Source: Alcaligenaceae bacterium UBA6179
GTDB lineage: Bacteria > Pseudomonadota > Gammaproteobacteria > Burkholderiales > Burkholderiaceae_B
Assembly: GCA_002422175.1 (NCBI GenBank)
Contig: DITR01000053.1
Location: 1 to 14,191 of the forward strand
Reading direction: 5' to 3'
DNA: 14,191 nucleotides
Shown here in pieces: positions 13,862-14,191 of this stretch. Below the pieces are notes generated by a model. The model was not told the origin of the DNA and made no database searches. It saw nothing but the letters and a program-made list of their open reading frames with translations. How positions within the stretch are numbered: position 1 is the stretch's first letter; the number at the start of each line of letters is the position of its first letter. A program made the translations under genes and the position numbers.

Positions 13862-14191
13862 TTAAGCGGGCAGCTTACCCAGATGCCGAAGAATACGAAC
13901 CACGTCGGGCCCGATATGCTCGTAGAAATGGTAAAGCCCTGAACACAGATAATTCATGCCCGGCTCACCATCACGACTTTTAATTAATCTGTTCTTTGGG
14001 CATTCACCCCAACAGAGCTGCAAATAGTCACAGCGACGACATTGCGATGGCAGCTTGTCACGCTTATCCATGCCAAATTTTTCTTGTACGGCAGAAAATG
14101 CCATGTCACCCAGATGTGTTTCGGCAATGTTGCCTAGCCGATACGCGGGATAAACAAAGTGATCACAGGAATACACTTCACCATCATGCTC
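13862..14191 (-). CDS. Radical SAM/SPASM enzyme C-terminus, anaerobic sulfatase-maturase-like (partial)
   Basis: The last 110 codons of a gene run off the right edge; the frame is open to base 14191, so the apparent GTG start at 14176 is internal. The protein reads DGEVYSCDHFVYPAYRLGNI, then LPSQCRRCDYLQLC and WGECPKNR. This is the SPASM twitch domain of anaerobic sulfatase-maturating enzymes, where Cys residues in the YSCDHF, C-x2-C-x5-C-x3-C and later LC segments bind two auxiliary [4Fe-4S] clusters. Such enzymes oxidise an active-site Cys or Ser of a sulfatase to formylglycine. The radical SAM CxxxCxxC core would lie beyond the window, and so might the client sulfatase. It ends with a TAA at 13862-13864 beside the hairpin and converges on the HAD gene. 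Confidence 0.88.
   Translation of the reverse strand, partial: EHDGEVYSCDHFVYPAYRLGNIAETHLGDMAFSAVQEKFGMDKRDKLPSQCRRCDYLQLCWGECPKNRLIKSRDGEPGMNYLCSGLYHFYEHIGPDVVRILRHLGKLPA

Noticed and set aside
1..14191. CRISPR array or known defence island
   Set aside because: There are no regularly spaced repeats and no cas, restriction or abortive-infection genes apart from the broken toxin remnant.

Overview
The window looks like a chromosomal segment of a Gram-negative proteobacterium. The best guess is a moderate-GC member of the Burkholderiales, because the von Willebrand A (vWA), MoxR, DUF58 and HtrA-like proteins read like betaproteobacterial versions. That placement is inference from remembered families; the window has no rRNA or other taxonomic marker. 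No transposase, integrase, CRISPR array or complete mobile element was found.

Layout. A minus-strand cytosine deaminase of the small yeast FCY1 type (30-476) is divergent from a small ABM-like protein (729-1022). A 700-base gene-poor stretch follows (1023-1723). It holds decayed pieces: a 96-bp imperfect inverted repeat, the 5' half of a tRNA-Phe-like sequence, and a RelE/YafQ-type toxin reading frame that lacks its start and antitoxin. An EamA transporter (1724-2650) then converges on a minus-strand set made of a MATE efflux pump (4946-6301), a 2OG-Fe(II) oxygenase (4024-4860) and an O-antigen-ligase-like membrane protein (2741-3979). The last two are visibly more AT-rich than the pump. A DUF6790-like membrane protein (6438-6941) is divergent from the pump and converges on a TMEM175-type putative K+ channel (6992-7582).

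The most coherent module is 7623-12698. One vWA membrane protein (minus strand) is divergent from an operon-like run of a membrane-anchored HtrA-type protease without PDZ, a MoxR AAA+ ATPase, a DUF58 protein and a second vWA membrane protein. MoxR overlaps DUF58 by 32 bp and DUF58 overlaps the second vWA by 8 bp. By family knowledge MoxR/DUF58/vWA sets act as chaperone-like or metal-dependent assembly machines at the inner membrane. The divergent split of the two vWA genes and the protease placed before MoxR are the notable features. A 6-bp-arm dyad lies in the 61-bp region between the divergent starts.

Downstream are a secreted HAD-family phosphatase (12780-13766), a 70-nt nested hairpin, and the C-terminal SPASM part of an anaerobic sulfatase-maturase-like radical SAM enzyme (13862 to beyond the right edge).

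No clearly new defence or mobile system is visible. The best leads are the rearranged MoxR/vWA/protease locus, the decayed stretch at 1023-1723, and the ligase plus 2OG oxygenase pair.
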